The notes under the pieces are model-generated. The model was not told the origin of the DNA and did no database searches. It saw nothing but the letters and a program-made list of their open reading frames with translations. A stretch of DNA of 64,000 nt from Epiperipatus broadwayi (lineage: Eukaryota > Onychophora > Udeonychophora > Euonychophora > Peripatidae): positions 6,092,811 through 6,156,810 of the forward strand of contig JAQFVV010000013.1 of the NCBI GenBank assembly GCA_028023455.1, written 5' to 3'. The number at the start of each line of letters is the position of its first letter. Positions within the stretch are counted from its first letter, which is position 1. Shown one piece after another: positions 50,760-63,491 of this stretch. Position numbers and translations under genes: made by a program.

Positions 50760-51560
50760 TGTTTCCTGGTTAAAGTGTTTACAGGATTATTTTATGATGC
50801 CTAATTAATTGTTTTGCTGTCTATAAAACTTCATATTCTAAGTAAATAAATAATAATCATTGCTGTATTTATTTAAAACTGAAAGCATTAAAATGTGTGT
50901 GCTCAAATATTGATAATTGCAGGTCAAATACGTTATGCTAATTATCAGCCATTCATAAACAAGTGTAATCATTTTAACTGCAGAAAAAGTGAGACAAATA
51001 CAAAGAGAAAAAAAAAACTAATTTAGAGTTTATGTACAACTCAGATTGAACCTTAAGGTGGCTATGATAATTTGTGATGTTGTCTTTTAACTTCTGGTGT
51101 AATTTCTCTACCTAATCCATTCTTAATTATTTTATATTCTATTTTGTTATCTCTTTATATATATGAAAGAATATTTTTATGCAATCATTTTTAAATATAT
51201 CATTGATTTATTTATAAATTATTGTGGAAAGTCATGTGATAATTGAATGCTTGTAGCAATTAGGCAGAATATTATCTTTTTCATCTATAGAACTTAGCTT
51301 TTCTGTACGTAAACGATTGTCTTAATTATTCCCATAGTAAATGCAGTAATTGGGAACAATTTCGATGACAATGGTCAATTAATTTTATAATCAAAGACAT
51401 TGATCTATGATTTGCAAGTTATCATTACAGTAATTAAGTAAATGCTCTGGATAATAACTGAATACTCGACTCATTTTGTAATTGGTTAATTGAGTTCATC
51501 AACGAAAAAATCATTTAAGAAAAGTAACGCCATTAATGCTGTGAATTCAGTTTTTCTTCA
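50760..51560. promoter_or_regulatory. Candidate non-coding element cluster
   Basis: This non-repetitive stretch has many factor-site-like words: TGTTTAC (FOX-like, 50777), CTAATTA, GCTAATTATC (50938), ACAATGG (51368, SOX-like), ATCAAAG (51392, TCF-like), several TAATTA/TAATTG words and no open frames. AT-rich sequence yields such words by chance, so confidence is low. Confidence 0.2.
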
Positions 51561-52218
51561 ACGTATTAGTATGTGCATATATATATATATATTAGTGTAG
51601 TAATGATTTATAGATTATGAAATTACAGTCTGGTCAAAATTAATGTTAATAGTAATAATTTTTATCAATGAAAAAACATTTAGATAGACGAATAGTTTAA
51701 ATTATAATCGATCCGGTGAAGAAAAATTACTTAAGTAACGTTTTTCAAATTTTAATACCTAAGGACGATTTATTTTTAATAATAATGTAAATTCTAAGAC
51801 TTTAAAAGTCAGCGATTTATTAAATTTATATTGTAAAAAATAATCTGGTTAGAGGCAAAAAAAAACATTATTATGTCAGTACATATTTAAAAATAAACTT
51901 TGTATCTAACTTTTAAAAGTCGTATTGAAAATTGTAAGTCTTGTTAGTTTACATAAATGTATAATATTGTTTAAATAAATTACTCTTCACACATGGCTTT
52001 GGAATTGACAATCCTCTTCCATCAATAACTGATTCAAAAGCATAGGTAATCCAGCTATGATTAGAAATTATTCTTCAAAAATCCCAACATTTTCAACTGT
52101 GTTTAAATTAGGGTGCGGACTTATTATGAGCTTTATTATTAAATTGATTTATCACTTACACAAGTTCAGTTTATATATCACAGGGTAGATAAATTTTACA
52201 TTATATTTTATTAGTTTG

Positions 52219-52224
<6 letters not shown>
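51561..52224. other. AT-rich DNA, no gene seen
   Basis: No supported feature beyond a short (TA)n run at 51577-51592. Confidence 0.5.

Positions 52225-52294
<70 letters not shown>
52225..52294. repeat. (TAA)n microsatellite
   Basis: About 23 TAA units immediately beside a PLE terminal fragment. Confidence 0.97.
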
Positions 52295-52295
<1 letters not shown>

Positions 52296-52319
52296 TGTAT
52301 ATAATAAGCATGAATAGCT

Positions 52320-52700
52320 CTTAACAAGCTTTTCCAAATATCCCCAGATCAGTTTCTAGCTTCTGGCTATCATCAGTGAGGCATTAAGATATTCGGGCAT
52401 TAGATCTAAAAATACCAACTCAAGTCCAGCATTTATCTAATGTTTAACTATTAAGTAAAAAAATCTGAAAATTTCACTCATCTATATGTCTTCAAATCAA
52501 GCTATCTAACTTAAATAGACATATTGGACTGAACTAAATTCAGATACACCATATATTAATAGCTTTAGTAATATAATATTGTCAAAGCCTCAAGGGAAAA
52601 ACTATAATTGCAAGGAAATTAAGTCATACTTGTAACTTAATTTAATAAGCTCATACTACAAATGTTATTTACAAATATGCTACAGAATTGCCACATTTCC
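52320..52700 (-). mobile_element. PLE terminal fragment
   Basis: It contains the hammerhead at 52337-52393 and flanking words shared with the fragment at 43561-43700 in opposite orientation. No coding sequence. It resembles a PLE pseudo-LTR. Confidence 0.55.
52337..52393 (-). ncRNA. Hammerhead ribozyme, intact core
   Basis: On the minus strand from 52393: outer stem I AATATC, then CCTCA, core CTGATGA, stem II TAGC/GCTA with a CAGAA loop, GAAAC, minimal stem III AC-TG-AT, cleavage-site C (complement of 52347), TGGGG and GATATT closing stem I. All canonical core bases are present and both stem I segments pair, with one G-U. In stem III only the A-T pair forms (AC against AT), so that stem is weak. 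Confidence 0.72.
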
Positions 52701-52923
52701 CCCCAACAGTCAATGTTTAGTGTGTGTGTGTGAAAGTAATATGTCAATTTAAAAATCAGGCTCATAGTTATTTCCAAGCTCTATTTTACACAAGGTCAAT
52801 AAATATTGGTTTATTTAAAGAGTAATATGCAAGTATAGGTAGAAAGGTATGCTTTTAAAACATTTACTAATGCAGAGTGTGTGTCAATTAAAGCATGGAG
52901 AATAATTTATTTCCACAAAATTG

Positions 52924-52926
<3 letters not shown>

Positions 52927-52966
<40 letters not shown>
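52927..52966. repeat. (TA)n(TG)n microsatellite
   Basis: Compound dinucleotide run just left of the palindrome at 53002. Confidence 0.95.
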
Positions 52967-53001
52967 TTTTCTGAAGGTTTGTGATGATGGTGTTCTAGCT
53001 G

Positions 53002-53600
53002 TATTTTTATATTGGACTATTTCCATCATCTAATATGTGTGTTGAATGTCTTTAGAAAAGTTTAATTTTTAGTTAAATATTCCAAATGCATTCAACTGTT
53101 AGTAATATCACAGCAAACAGGTTAGTATATGCACCAACTGTTAGTAATATCACAGCAAACAAATGTTAATAATATCACAGCAAACAGGTTAGTATATGCA
53201 CTAACTGTTAGTAATATCACAGCAAACAGGTTAGTATATGCACAACGTTTCGAGAGGTATTTTTCTCCCCTCTTCGTCAGGTGTTGCTGGCCTGACCAGT
53301 GACAGTACTAGCATGGGATTCGAATCCCATGCTAGTACTGTCACTGGTCAGGCCAGCAACACCTGAAGAAGAGGGGAGAAAAATACCTCTCGAAACGTTG
53401 TGCATATACTAACCTGTTTGCTGTGATATTACTAACAGTTAGTGCATATACTAACCTGTTTGCTGTGATATTATTAACATTTGTTTGCTGTGATATTACT
53501 AACAGTTGAATGCATTTGGAATATTTAACTAAAAATTAAACTTTTCTAAAGACATTCAACACACATATTAGATGATGGAAATAGTCCAATATAAAAATAC
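53002..53600. mobile_element. Zero-spacer palindrome of PLE-like termini
   Basis: The arms 53002-53321 and 53322-53600 meet without a spacer at GGGATTCGAATCCC. The arms are nearly identical; the left has one more copy of a unit of about 42 bases (AACTGTTAGTAATATCACAG...), explaining its greater length. Each arm carries CTGAnGAAGAGGGG and CTCTCGAAACGTT, the hammerhead-like word order seen in PLE termini. No open frame is present. Confidence 0.65.
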
Positions 53601-53638
53601 ATTTATATATATATATTGAGATTGTTACCCTTTAAATG

Positions 53639-53643
<5 letters not shown>

Positions 53644-53695
<52 letters not shown>
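53644..53695. repeat. (TA)n microsatellite
   Basis: About 26 TA units. Flanking words tgagattgtt (53619) and aacaatctca (53718) are inverted around it. Confidence 0.95.
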
Positions 53696-53697
<2 letters not shown>

Positions 53698-53930
53698 TTA
53701 AAAGCCAGTCAATGCTTAAACAATCTCAATATCATTAATGATCAACAATTTCAAACTATTGCCAAGGCAACCTTCTTTTAACCATATATATATTTATTCT
53801 AATTTACTTCTGTGTGTAGCATAATTGTCCTCAAAACTGTGTATTGTTACCAAATAGATAACTAAGATTCAATGAGCTTAGTGCTTTCAAAGGTCCAGTA
53901 TTCATAATCATAGCTTAAATGCTAGTAAGG

Positions 53931-54544
53931 TTAATGATATGCAAATTTATGCCAGACATTCCATTTCCTCAATAAAGCATAGCATGTATCATTTCTGTTT
54001 ATGATGTCTTTGTCTCTGAAGATGAAGAAGGCTTTCTTGACTTTTCTTTTGAGGTCATGACTTTCTTTGCACATGATTATGGGGTTGCCTGGAATACACT
54101 CATGGTGGCTTGTGTTCTGGTGCTGAAAGAAAACTGAATAGATGGAAGGTTGATTGAGAGCTCTATTGTATAAATATTTGTGATGTACCAATTGCATGGC
54201 AAAAATGCTCTGCTTTCCCCATATTATAAGCCTTTACAGTTATTGTTGGAGCAAGCAATATTGTGTGATGTATGGGGGATCTGTAAAGGCCAAATTTGAT
54301 CTTCGGTGTTGTTAATTAAGTTGTTGGAGTTTGGGAGGGTGCAGAAGCAAAGCTTATATCTGTTATTGAGGATAGAATTTACTTTACTATGTAAATTGGA
54401 GGTGTATGGTAGCAATAATCTAGGTTTATCTTGTTTGATGTGGGTGTTAAACTGTTTAGTCTGAAAGTGTACTGTAAAGGCTAATACTATGGGAAAAGTA
54501 GAACATCTTTTTATCCATGTGATTGGAACAACACAAATACTCAT
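53931..54544 (-). pseudogene. PLE linker and GIY-YIG C-terminus (left copy)
   Basis: The frame at 54544-54224 reads LLPYTSNLHSKVN, then LNNRYKLCFC and LINNTEDQI, matching the linker PYISNQQANFIKK / LINNSKDK of the 7.6 kb copy. A short gap with a frame change leads to 54197-53931, which reads HHKYLYNRALNQPSIYSVFF, HDLKRKVKKAFFIF and INRNDTCYALLRKWNVWHK. The YIG box itself lies in the gap and is not clearly readable. Confidence 0.65.
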
Positions 54545-54807
54545 ACAAGAGGGCTGTCAATCAACCTTCCACTTATTCAGTTTTCTTTCAGCACCAGAAC
54601 ACAAGCCATCACAAGTGTGTTCCAGACAACTCCACAATCATGTGCAAAGACGGACATGACCTCAAAACAAAAGTCAAGGAAATCTTCTTCATCTTCAGAG
54701 CCAAAGACCCCATATACAGGAAAAATACATTTATGCTTTATCAAGGAAATGAAATGTCTAGCATAATTAGCATAAATTTGCATATTGTTAACCTTATTAG
54801 CAGTTAA
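54523..54807 (+). pseudogene. PLE C-terminus (right copy)
   Basis: The 94-codon frame reads EQHKYSYKRAVNQPSTYSVF, then HDLKTKVKEIFFIFRAKD, nearly parallel to the left copy. It diverges at its end, where the left copy keeps the cysteine and tryptophan residues, probably through a frameshift near 54725. Confidence 0.65.
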
Positions 54808-54947
54808 ACTATGATTATGATGGCTGGACCCTTTGAAAGTACTAAGCTCATTCATTCTTATTTATCTATTTAGTAACAATACACAGCTTTGAGGACAATT
54901 GCACTACAAATGCAAGTGATCTAGAATATACATATATATTTCCCCAA

Positions 54948-55025
54948 ACTAAAAAAAAAAATTTGACTTTATATATATATATATATACTAAAAAAAAAAA
55001 ATTGACTTTATATATATATATATAG
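54948..55025. repeat. 39-bp tandem repeat with A-run and (TA)n
   Basis: Two units of an A-run, TTGACTTTATA and a short TA tract. Confidence 0.8.
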
Positions 55026-58000
55026 TAATGATAAGAATGTAGAGTGTGGAGATACATTCGGGGAGATAGAAAAACATCATTTTCCATAATCACAAATATA
55101 ATGAACAAATTTAAAAGGAATAAATATAAAGACTAAATATATATAAGGAGCAGGAAACCAGAAATCAGCACTGGAATAAAAAATTTAAGAAGTTATATTA
55201 AAAATAAATTATAAACTACAAATCACCCAGCAATACACACATAAAAAAATCAACTTATCAATCATTAGTCATCTTTTGGGGTTGGATTTAAAAGAAATAT
55301 GTTATATAAAAGCAGGCCTAATTACATGAGTAATATCAAGAATAGGGGATGATATACAAACAATTATTTGAAGGTACCTACTTCAGTGTAAAATATCACT
55401 TATAATAAACAAATAATACTGATTCATGATCATCATCAATGTTTTGGCCAAATCACACCATTAATATTTACAGACAAACTATAACAACATTTTTTAAAAA
55501 AAAATAAAATTCAGTTAATGGATTTTAAAGTTGATACATGTTCACCATCCAGAGAACTACCTGCATGCCCAACATAAACATAATATCCCATATACAAATT
55601 AATTTAACATTATTGCTCTAAACTAGCTCAAGAAGCAACAATCCTAGAATGTGACTCTGAATAAAATAAAGTAAATGTATAAGCTTAATATATATTAATT
55701 GAAATATTCTTAAAACAATATGCTATTATAAAATCAAGTTGCACACACTGCCAATTCATAGAACAGATAGCTGGAAAAATAAAGACATTAAACAATAATT
55801 TTCTCAATAAGTATTTAATAAATTAACTAATACTTAATTAATAAAATTGATTAAAAGTATATGTCAATATTTTTATCAACAAAATATGTTTTCATAGCTT
55901 CTTTTTGATTCTTCCTAATTCAATTAACCGACATTAACATTATACAATATTGTTTTGCTCTTCAATGATTAAAATAGCCAAATAATCATTAAAAGTAAAA
56001 AAAATTAAAATAGCTTAAACCCTCTCTCATTTTTGATAATAATGAAAAGATTTGACACATAAATTTTGGAGAGAAAATAATATAAAGAGGAAAAACATAT
56101 TTCAATAAAAAATTATTATTACCAATTATTACTCAATTAAAAACCTATATATATACTAAAGTGGAGATAAAACATATTTCAATAAAAAAAATATTAAATA
56201 TTATCAACTACTTATTTTAATTTTAACTTCTTCTATAAATTTAAATATTATGTGCACTTACATGGATTTATTTCTCATTTCATTTTTTTTTTTGGCAGTT
56301 GTATTTTTCAGATTTTTATTACCATGTTTTTTTTCTTCTTGCAAGCTTCATTTTTAAGCAAATACATAGAAAAAATTTACCTTTCTTTTCAATCTAATAA
56401 TTTTCCAGGTTGGGCAGTGACATAATGAGTTTAACCATTTATCCCAAATTAATATTTTTCCAGATTATGCAAACAAATAAAGAGACTCATAGTCTTAGAT
56501 AGAAATGAGATATGTTTTAGATTTCTTCAAGATTATTCTATTTCTACATTCTATTTAATGACCAAGTTACATGTTGGGCTAGAAGAATGCTTAGTTTCTA
56601 GGTAATAATTATGATATTATTTTTAACTCCATTAAAAAACCTTTTAACAACTAAACTTCTATTACTGGTTTTTTTAACAACTAAATCCAGAAATAACTGC
56701 TTCTACTGATTTTTTCAACATCTTGGATAAGAATGACTATTCTCAAAACACTGAGGTCTAGTGATTTTTTCCCCCCCCCCCCTGCATTATTTTTGAACAA
56801 TTCTGACCAATTGGATCTTTTTTTTTTTTTTTTGCAAAAAAGATTGTACAGTTATTTATTTCCCATTTTTTTCAATTTAAAAAAATTATTTAGTAATTTT
56901 TAACTTATGCCCAAAAATAAGATATTTTAATTACCATTATTTAAATAAACCATGCTTTTTGTTTTGGTGACAGATAAAAAGAGAATAAATAAATAAAACT
57001 CTATTTATTTAAAACAAAATTTAACAAAGTATTAAAATATTATTTTTATCTTCTCTTTTATAATTTTATTGACTTATCTCTCTTATCATTTTTTAAAAGT
57101 TTAAATTAAAATTTTACTTAATAATCTTAGTATCTCTTTAAAAAATTAAAACTGGTAAATATTGAAAATTATCAAAGACAGAGAATAAAATAAATAATTT
57201 ATTTTATTTTATTTTTTCTTTCTTTTTTCCACATATTTATAGCACAATAAAATAGTATACACATTATTATTTAAAATGTTTTGGAAGTATCATATCAATA
57301 TTTAAAAAAAAAATATTTAAATCAGTTAATGGTTTATAATATAAAAAAAAACATATGGAAAAATTAAATCTATCATATCACCATTGACAAATACATTTTA
57401 CATTTAAGTAGCTTATAATATTTGATAAGCCCAGAGTTGTTCACTGTGTACAATATTACAACACCCCCTTTTTTTAAATTATGAGACTTTGAAGTGAAGA
57501 TGGGCATTTCATTTCTCATTATTTAAATTTCCAACTAATTTTCATCTTTATTACTGATAGTTGTAGAAATATTCAGATAGGTCCTACAGACTGGAAACTG
57601 TGGTAGATTGATATTTGCAGTGCATTAATTCCTTCTCATGAGTTGGGTAGGGATAGTGTTGCTGAAATTCTATTCAGATTGCTTCAACTCTTAGTTTTTA
57701 AATTACTTATCTTTCCAAACTATTATTATTTTTTCCATACCCATATTTCCTTTCATGGACTATGCCATTTCTTTCTTTTACTACTACTATGCTTTATACT
57801 AGTTCTATCTTTTATTTTTGGTAATCCCTCAACAACTATACTATTGAATTAATACTTATTTTTCCATTACTCATAATTATCTAATTTATCTTATGTGATA
57901 AGTTATACCTAAAATTTTTATTTGGATCATTTAACAGAGAACCAACAGTCACTATTAGGAAAAAGAGTTACATGACCCTGTAACAATTGAGTACATGCCT

Positions 58001-58620
58001 TTCTGATGTCTACTTTGTATATCTCTTAATTCTACAGTATTTCCTATTACCTGTTGTATATTTTGGTTTGTCATTTCCAATTATTTCTTTCCATTTTTTA
58101 TTTATTTGATTTATTATTTCCATGTAATTTTGTTCATTTTTAATACTTTTCTCCAATTACTTCAGTCCATTTATCCTTTGGTCTTTATTTTTATCATTTT
58201 TTATCTTCTACACTTTTTTATTGAAATTTCCATTCAATTTTTTCCCCATTATTACATTTTATATCACTTCCACTTTTTTTTATCACATTTTTATTTGTAT
58301 TTTCATTAAAACAATCATCAATAGCAAATAATATCAATATCACTATTATCATTACTAATGACTTCAGCATTCATAATATACTCATTTATAATAGTACTAT
58401 CAATTTCTATTCTATTCACCTTAATTATTTTGTTATATAATCATTATATCATTAATTCTTTAACTTATACAATAAAACTCGTATATTTCTTTATTTTAAT
58501 AGTATCTAAGTAAATTAAAATACTCAATGAAGATATTACATTTATTTTAATTAAAAAATATATTAATATTTGTACTTCAGAAAATTTTTTGGTAACAGTC
58601 ATTAGAAAACAAAATTACAA
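55026..58620. other. AT-rich DNA, no gene seen
   Basis: No supported gene over 3.6 kb. A C12 run lies at about 56770 and long T/A runs near 56820. Open frames at 57643-57852 and 58106-58309 are low-complexity and hydrophobic. Confidence 0.5.
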
Positions 58621-58621
58621 T

Positions 58622-59420
58622 AACATACAGGGTGGCAACAGAAAGACTGAATGGTATAAAACAAAAATAAGTTTTACAACCATGGGTTTTTTTAATTTTG
58701 TATAATTTTATTTGGAAATGTAATTAATGGATATTTTTTTGTATTATGTGTCAAAACAATATAACTCCAATGATCACCATTTTTCTGTTCACAAATACAG
58801 GCTCTTTACACAGCAATTTCTAAGATGTTATGTAAGATTTCAGGTCTTAAACATCAGATTTCAGCTCCAATGTTCTTCTTAAGTTATTGAATTGTTTAAG
58901 GTTTATTTATGTAAACTTGTTCTTTTAATTAGCCTCTCAATAAGAAGTCTGAGGCCATCAATTCAGATGAAATGGAAGCCAAACCAATTCAGAATTTTTT
59001 TGTTCATGGAAATCTCTTGCGGGAGAGCCATCGTCAACTGGGAGTGTGTACAATAGCTCCACAGTATTGGAACCATACCTAGTGATTATCTTCAACTGCT
59101 GGGCATAAAATATTTTCAAGTATTGTCCTACACAGAGAACACTGATTTTTTCTGACTGACCTTCCTCACATTCAAAGAAATACAGTAGGGATCTATGCTT
59201 ATGACCTTTTTTCAGAAGATTGCCACCTGATCCAGTTCCTTAAAACTAGGTGATTAGGTTCTGAAGCACGTTATTGCCAGAAGATACTCTGACATCAAAA
59301 TAATGCTGGTATTTTTTCTGAGTTAGAATAATTGATCATTGACTGGAATAGAAAAACACAATGAGTTTTTCTCATTGCTGGACATCATACATAGCCACTT
59401 TAATCTCCAAGGGATGCTTT
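58622..59420 (-). pseudogene. Possible mariner-like transposase remnant
   Basis: A terminus-like word ACAGGGTGGCAAC lies at 58627-58639 after TA. On the minus strand about 59040-58960 reads DDGSPARDFHEQ and, after stops, WPQTSY, reminiscent of the QDGAPAH...WPPxSPDL segment of mariner-type transposases. Further on, about 58870-58770, are two C-terminal-like stretches. Stops are many, no second inverted terminus was found, and the assignment is tentative. Confidence 0.35.
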
Positions 59421-61900
59421 ATAATTTACAAAAAAAATAAAAAAATTAAAAAAAAAGACTGAAAATGAAAAAGTTATGGCTTTTTTAAACTCTTCTGTTT
59501 TTCAATGGAAAAATCATGTAAGCTGGTTGGCTTGAACTCAAAACTTTAGAATATTTAAAATTTCATGACTTTAATTTGAATTACAGAATAAAATTAAAAT
59601 TGTTTTGCAAATACATGCTTTTTTTAAATCCCAAACTTCAGCGACAAATATATAAATTAGAAATTAATCTGATAGGGATTTGAATGCATTACTGTGTAGT
59701 AATTACTGATTACTCAAGATAGATGTCATTACAATAAAGTTACTCCTGTTTTATTATTTATGTCACGATCAATCCGGGAAAAAAGTTTATATCTTGCGAT
59801 GAACCGAAAATGCGTTTGTCAAAGGTTTATTAGATCATGATTTATGCAGACATATCAAGAAGTTGTTTTTTTTCCAATTATTACTTACTTCATATAGACA
59901 TATAGTAGTAGTAGACTAATTAGAACAACTCAAAAAATTAAAATCATCTGATGTCCAAACATTATTTTCAAATAGCATTACAGTTAGTGTTCTTATTCAT
60001 CCACTTACAAATAAATAATTAATTTAAAAAAACTGAGAATGACGTTATATATTTTCTATTTTTTTTTTAGAATTATATTTAACTGCAATAGTAAAAATAG
60101 CGTCCGTAAAAACTAAAAGTTTTTTCATTGATTCTCATCTTGTGGTGTATTTATCACCGTAGAGTTCTAATATCATTTAACTTCCAGGAAATTGACGTTA
60201 TATTTACATTAGTATTATTCATTTTAGCGTTGGACGTTTTAAAATAGTCATTAAAAAGTCGATATTGTCAACCGGCATATTTTAGAAAACTGCTTTTTTT
60301 TTTATAAAATATGCTATATATATTTTCTGTATAATAGAAGTTATATAATTTTTTCTCGTATAACATAGAAACAATTTTTGGTGCTAATGTAGGTAGGTCC
60401 TGTACGTACCATATGTTTTCTTTTTGGTTTTTTTTTTAAATAACTTCATATTTATTAGAGGCGATGTTAAAATATTTATCTGTCTATTATTTAGGTTTAC
60501 GCATCAAATTTGAAATTAAATCTTAATGATATTTAATTACAGTGTGTGTTTGTAATTGAAAACTGCAGCCAAGTTTATTGACGTCCCGGATTAGGCAAGC
60601 ATTAAATATTACCAAGTATTTTTTCATTAAACAGTAGTAGACAGTTTATGAGTTTATTAATGGAATGGTTTAAATATTCATTTGATAATCTAAAATACTT
60701 AATAGTTTTTAGTTTTCTCAGATAAAAAATAAACGACATACTATTTTGCTTTTTTTAATATCCAAGTGTCTTCAATCTGTCAGCAGACATTTTAATGAAT
60801 CACTGTGAAAATAGAATGAACTAAATTCCATAAAAATATTTTATTTTTAATTATTTCAAAGTTATAAAAGAAACAAGAAGCACATACGCATTTATATACA
60901 ATAATTGTTATCAAATGATATACTGGCTTTTGTCAACAAGTAAGTATTGTAATCAATAATTGAAGATGTTAAATCATCAATGGTAAAAATAATGGTAACC
61001 ATTTTTTGTCTTACTTGAACTATACATTTATTAATAAAGGATATAACACAAAAATGTAATCTATATTTCAAATGATGGTAAGATGGTCGAATTTCATATT
61101 TAATACAGTTCTCTTATATACAGGTATATTTATACTAAGTTTTGTACCCAGAGATGGAATAAGTTTCTAGGCAACAATATATTATTATCATGCCATAACT
61201 ATTTAATTATACAGAAAGTAAAATATCACACGTTGCAGCTTGTAAAAATTTATTTAATATCTCAGATTTAGAACTTTATTGTAACTATTAAATAATTTAA
61301 AGTAGATTCAATACGATTTCTAATAAGTAATATCTATTTGTTTTTGAAATTATAAATAGATACATTTATAGTCTACAAAACGTTGAAATGACAACTAATT
61401 TAATGTTTTAGCCATGACAAGTTGTTCTCTTTGAAACATTTTTAAATATAAATATTTCATTTAAATTATAATTCTGGCTTTGATAAAAAGTAAAAATTGT
61501 TGACACAATAGTACAAACATTAAAACTGAAATTTTCAATAAGTACTCTTAATATGAATAATTTAGAGCGGTGGTATATTCATGCATATGGGAGTTCAAGG
61601 TGCATAAGTCAAATAAGCTTAAATGAACAATGTAAGCTAAAACGAAATAAATCAATTTTGTAACTGTAACACAAATACATTTTGTAATGTTTACTGGAGT
61701 TAAATCACAGATTATTTTTAAGAAATTTTAAAACTGTATACAATTAGGGACCAAGAGAAAAACTCTAGTTTAATGAATGATTAATCATAAACGTAGTTAA
61801 GTTTATTAAAAGTGAATGAAAACGAGATTGTGAGTGGAGTAAGTTTGGCGGTTGAAAAAGAAGATGTGAAAAATCGCCATATATAAATACACTCCATGTA
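59421..61900. other. AT-rich DNA, no gene seen
   Basis: No supported gene. The patches 59760-59825 and 60540-60610 are less AT-rich and non-repetitive but carry no open frame. Confidence 0.45.
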
Positions 61901-61990
61901 ATAAAGAGAATATATGAGAGATGGTGACCTGGGCAACTTGATGAGTGTGGGTTCAGCACGAAATGCATCTTGGATGTCATTTGTCTTTTA
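61890..61990 (+). mobile_element. PLE terminal fragment with hammerhead-like motif
   Basis: The fragment shares word order with 47158-47213 (ATGAGTG, GGTTCAGCA, GAAAT, TTGGA). Its ends are not resolved. Confidence 0.45.
61926..61978 (+). ncRNA. Degenerate hammerhead ribozyme motif
   Basis: Outer stem GAC/GTC and inner stem CAA/TTG enclose a core CTTGATGA (one extra T relative to CTGATGA), stem II GTGT/GCAC, GAAAT, stem III AT-GC-AT and a C at 61969 as the cleavage position. Apart from the inserted base it is complete. Confidence 0.5.
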
Positions 61991-62376
61991 TTGTATCTTT
62001 ATTTATATGAAAAATAAAGAGAGAGAAGTGGATTTTGTTAATATATCGATAATTGAAATAGATTTATTGAAGAGCATTTCAGTAATTGTCATATCTATTA
62101 AAACTTAGCAATATATTATCACTTTTTTAATATTATTACATGTCACCGCTAACTATGTTTTGTGGACTTACATATATATTGCATAGCAAACAACATTAAC
62201 ATTTATATTCTTTTATTTTAAGTTGCAAATAATAAATTTGAATTAAAGCAATGAACTTGTAAATGCGCTTAAAATAAAATAAATTTATTGAACAGTTTTT
62301 ATAACATATGAAGATTCAAAAACTTTGGTAGTAATAATAATAACTACAATAATAAATAATAACAACAACAACAATA

Positions 62377-62378
<2 letters not shown>

Positions 62379-62438
<60 letters not shown>
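62379..62438. repeat. (TAA)n microsatellite
   Basis: About 20 units, preceded by imperfect AAC/AAT triplets. It lies beyond the 3' end of the LINE at the window edge. Confidence 0.95.
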
Positions 62439-62441
<3 letters not shown>

Positions 62442-63004
62442 TGTGATAATAGTAATTCAATTCAATTTTTATTTAATATACATATTTATAGCCCAAAGCC
62501 AATTACAGCTTGCACATAAAAAAGGTATTAGTATATGTTTTAAAGGAATAATAACAATAATAATAAAAATAATAATAAATTATGAATTATACATTATTTA
62601 TATTTTTAACAACCATTGAAAAATCATTAATATTGAGTTGAAAAATATTGTCATTAACAAAGTCTGAATTGTAAGTATTAAATAAATGAAAGAAGGGGAA
62701 AAATTTAAAGTAACACTTCTACAAGTTTTAATTAAGAAATAATTATGGGCACAAATTTCATATTTACAATAATTCAAATGCAGTCTTGAGATCATGTTAT
62801 AAGAAATATTTTTTCAGTAATGACTTTGTATAAAAACTTCATATCCCTAGCTATCCTCCTTGCTACAAGAGACATTTGACAATCTCTTTTCAGTTGACAA
62901 AACCTAGAATTTTTTTTGAAAACAACTGTATTTCACTTGTGTCTCTTTTCAAATAAGGATTCCATAAAACAGATCCAAATTCCAAAATAAAAAGAACCAA
63001 AGAT

Positions 63005-63490
63005 TTAAAAATGTCTATATTTAGTGGAGTATTCAATAGCACTACCATATCTATAAATAACACCCACCATCTTGAGCACTTTATTTATTATTGATTCTAT
63101 ATGATGATAAAAAGAACCATTATTAGAAAATATAATTCCAAGAACTGGAATATTATTAACAGATTTTATTTTAAAATTATTGATATAATATACAAATCTT
63201 AAAATTTCAGCTTTATTGATTAAAATTCTAAAAAACACTTGTCCGCTTTGGCTATCATTTTATTATTTTCACACCATTTACAAAAAACTATTAATATCAT
63301 ACTGGAGCATAGTGCAGGAGATAAGAGTAATGTAGACAAGACTTAAGATCATTAATATATTTATTAAAAAGTAATGGAGCCAAAATACTACCTTGAGGTA
63401 CTCCACGATAACAATAATTTTGAGAAGAAATTTTTCCATTAAATTTAACAAAAGCTGCTCTATCTTTTTATAAAAGATCCAAACTAACAA
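63005..63490 (-). pseudogene. LINE reverse transcriptase, palm and thumb remnant
   Basis: The GVPQGS box is at about 63410 in one frame; the thumb-region motif VLGIIFSNNGSFYHHIESI is in the 63238-63005 frame. The intervening ADD active site is lost. Confidence 0.65.
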
Positions 63491-63491
63491 A

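Larger units (their letters stand above)
53823..54900. mobile_element. Head-to-head inverted pair of PLE 3' ends
   Basis: Left arm 53823-54192 and right arm 54523-54900 are reverse complements with a 330-bp spacer. Both arms encode a PLE C-terminus reading outward. The spacer extends the left copy upstream into its linker region. This is the same architecture as 6897-8320 but from another PLE family. Confidence 0.75.

Noticed and set aside
53310-53335. tRNA-like T-loop at the palindrome centre
   Set aside because: The TTCGAA word is a necessary part of the palindrome centre; no A box, acceptor stem or anticodon arm is present.
57643-58309. Hydrophobic frames of 67-69 codons
   Set aside because: T-rich low-complexity sequence on one strand produces Phe/Leu/Ile frames; no motif or signal.
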